Source of the DNA: CAYZXT01 sp964482515
GTDB taxonomy: Bacteria > Elusimicrobiota > Elusimicrobia > FEN-1173
Assembly: GCA_964482515.1 (NCBI GenBank)
Contig: CAYZXT010000003.1
Span: 91,519-155,518 of the forward strand
Reading direction: 5' to 3'
DNA: 64,000 nt
In this document: positions 62,860-64,000 of the stretch, one piece after another
Layout of the letters: every line of letters starts with the position of its first letter
How positions within the stretch are numbered: position 1 is the first letter of the stretch
Notes under the pieces: model-generated
Database searches by the model: none
Told to the model about the DNA's origin: nothing
What the model saw: only the letters and a program-made list of their open reading frames with translations
Program-made: the position numbers and the translations under genes

Positions 62860-64000
62860 CTATAGAACGGGATCTATATCCAATTTTGTAACGCTAATAC
62901 CTTGCAAGTGGGATGTTTTTTGCCAAACATGATTCATTTCACCATATGGTCCACCAGATTTACCTATCCCGCCATTAGTGGAAAGAAAGGGAGAGAAATT
63001 AATATGTCGAGAGTTCAGACGTAATAAACCGCTATAGTGAACATCCTCTATGAATTTTCTAAGGTAAAAAGATTCTCGAACCCAGACAGAAATACGTAGT
63101 CCATATTGGTTTTTTTCAAGGACATCCATCATCCTTTGAAATATTTCGGCATCTTTTTCTCGGGAAGATACACCAGGAGCCGTTACTTTTATAACAGGAA
63201 GTAAAGGGAAAAAATTCTCCTCATTGACACACTTCATCGTGGGCGCTTGGTTTAGTGGAACTTCCAATACACTTGGGCTGATATAGACACCCTCTTCATC
63301 ACGCTCGCCTTTATGATTGAGCCTATATCCTCCGACTAAGAGATCCGCTCCTTTATCAAGAGCATCTTGTAAGTGTTCGAAATACTCAGCGATCTTGCCC
63401 ACAGGTGCTAGAATTGTGTCAGGGTCTGAAGGTAGGCCGACCTTTAATTTATTAACCTTTTCCAGGAATAACTTGATGAATTGAGGATAGATATCTTCGT
63501 GAATAAGGGCTTTTTTAGGAACCATACAGATTTGTGTGGATCCCATGAACGCGTCCAAAAGAGCATCTGTTGCCTGTTCCAGTGGAGCGTCTTTCCAAAC
63601 AACTAGATAATCGTTGCCGGAAAGTTCAAGGATCGGTTTTTTACCACTTGCGAAAATCTGGTTCCCCATCTCTATCCCATTATTACTGTCACCAAAAAAG
63701 AAAACACAACTTACTTGCGGATTTGATAGCCATTCCTGCATAAATAACCTTGAATTCCCAACCACAATGTTTATAGTGCCTTTTGGTGCATTATTGGCTT
63801 TTAATACCCGCCCAAAAATATTTCTCCACATATAAATGGATGAAATAGGCATTTGTAAGGGCGGCTTAACAACAAGGGTATTTCCAGCCAGCAATGCAAG
63901 ACATGCCATGAAAGCAACACTTGATGCATTTCTTGGAGGGGAGACACATACAACTCCATTAGGGCGTCTGATATACATGATACTCTCTGTTCCGATGCGC
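62860..64000 (-). CDS. aldehyde dehydrogenase family protein, 5' end outside window
   Basis: At least 380 residues; the frame is open through the right edge (RIGTESIMYIRRPNGVV...), so the true start lies beyond 64000 and about 100 N-terminal residues are missing. NAD-binding PPLQ/GNTLVVKPP region, the catalytic Glu in LELSGND, the catalytic Cys in GSTQICMVPK and the NEENFFPLLPV segment (family: nEExFGPv) are present. The usual GG before the Glu partner is altered, and the substrate cannot be predicted. It lies 48 bases upstream of the cyclase on the same strand. DNA is AT-richer than the left part of the window. Confidence 0.85.
   Translation of the reverse strand, partial: RIGTESIMYIRRPNGVVCVSPPRNASSVAFMACLALLAGNTLVVKPPLQMPISSIYMWRNIFGRVLKANNAPKGTINIVVGNSRLFMQEWLSNPQVSCVFFFGDSNNGIEMGNQIFASGKKPILELSGNDYLVVWKDAPLEQATDALLDAFMGSTQICMVPKKALIHEDIYPQFIKLFLEKVNKLKVGLPSDPDTILAPVGKIAEYFEHLQDALDKGADLLVGGYRLNHKGERDEEGVYISPSVLEVPLNQAPTMKCVNEENFFPLLPVIKVTAPGVSSREKDAEIFQRMMDVLEKNQYGLRISVWVRESFYLRKFIEDVHYSGLLRLNSRHINFSPFLSTNGGIGKSGGPYGEMNHVWQKTSHLQGISVTKLDIDPVL

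Overview
The window is almost entirely protein coding, about 55-60 % GC, and everything except one gene lies on the minus strand. No rRNA, tRNA, CRISPR array, insertion sequence or phage gene was seen. The gigantic reading frames, the PorV-like outer membrane protein, the exported ZU5/FlgD-type protein and the overall composition suggest an uncultivated diderm bacterium; Omnitrophota (OP3), known for giant genes, is the best guess, but this is inferred from gene style and not from a marker gene.

Region 1-46.0 kb holds three consecutive giant genes of one family, each with its own promoter. Gene A (<1-7968, runs off the left edge) has a Tiki/ChaN-like domain, a nucleoside diphosphate kinase-like domain, a UDP-glucose-pyrophosphorylase-like domain, a membrane module and a methyltransferase, and then repeats the pyrophosphorylase in a DNA-identical, in-frame duplication. 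Gene B (8259-12647, 1462 aa) has the Tiki-like domain, two membrane modules and HEAT repeats. Gene C (12795-45998, about 11,067 aa, one uninterrupted 33.2 kb frame) strings together Tiki-like, SecA-like motor, glycoside-hydrolase-like, fibronectin III/SH3, Asp-box, helical repeat, glycosyltransferase-like, HAD, PRTase-like and CMP-kinase-like segments with many membrane spans. All three begin with a signal/anchor followed by the same short motif (E-A/S-N-F-W-x-x-R-R/K).

Region 46.2-51.5 kb is a five-gene secretory operon: PorV-like barrel, abundant-looking exported protein, PapD-like chaperone, a larger protein sharing the exported domain, and a ZU5/FlgD-like protein. Its promoter carries the same TTACA-N6-TTACA direct repeat (11 bp period) found upstream of all three giant genes, so the four units look like one regulon. 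This giant-protein set plus surface operon under one operator is the strongest candidate for an undescribed system here.

Region 51.7-54.4 kb is an HlyD/ATPase/ABC-2 permease exporter. A divergent plus-strand GH94-like phosphorylase (54550-57261) follows. The right end (57.2-64 kb) has a small TPR lipoprotein/secreted protein, a LuxR-type response regulator, a 7TM-GAF histidine kinase, a 7TM-GAF adenylate cyclase and a partial aldehyde dehydrogenase. There the 7TM sensor halves are markedly AT-rich while the kinase and cyclase halves are GC-rich.
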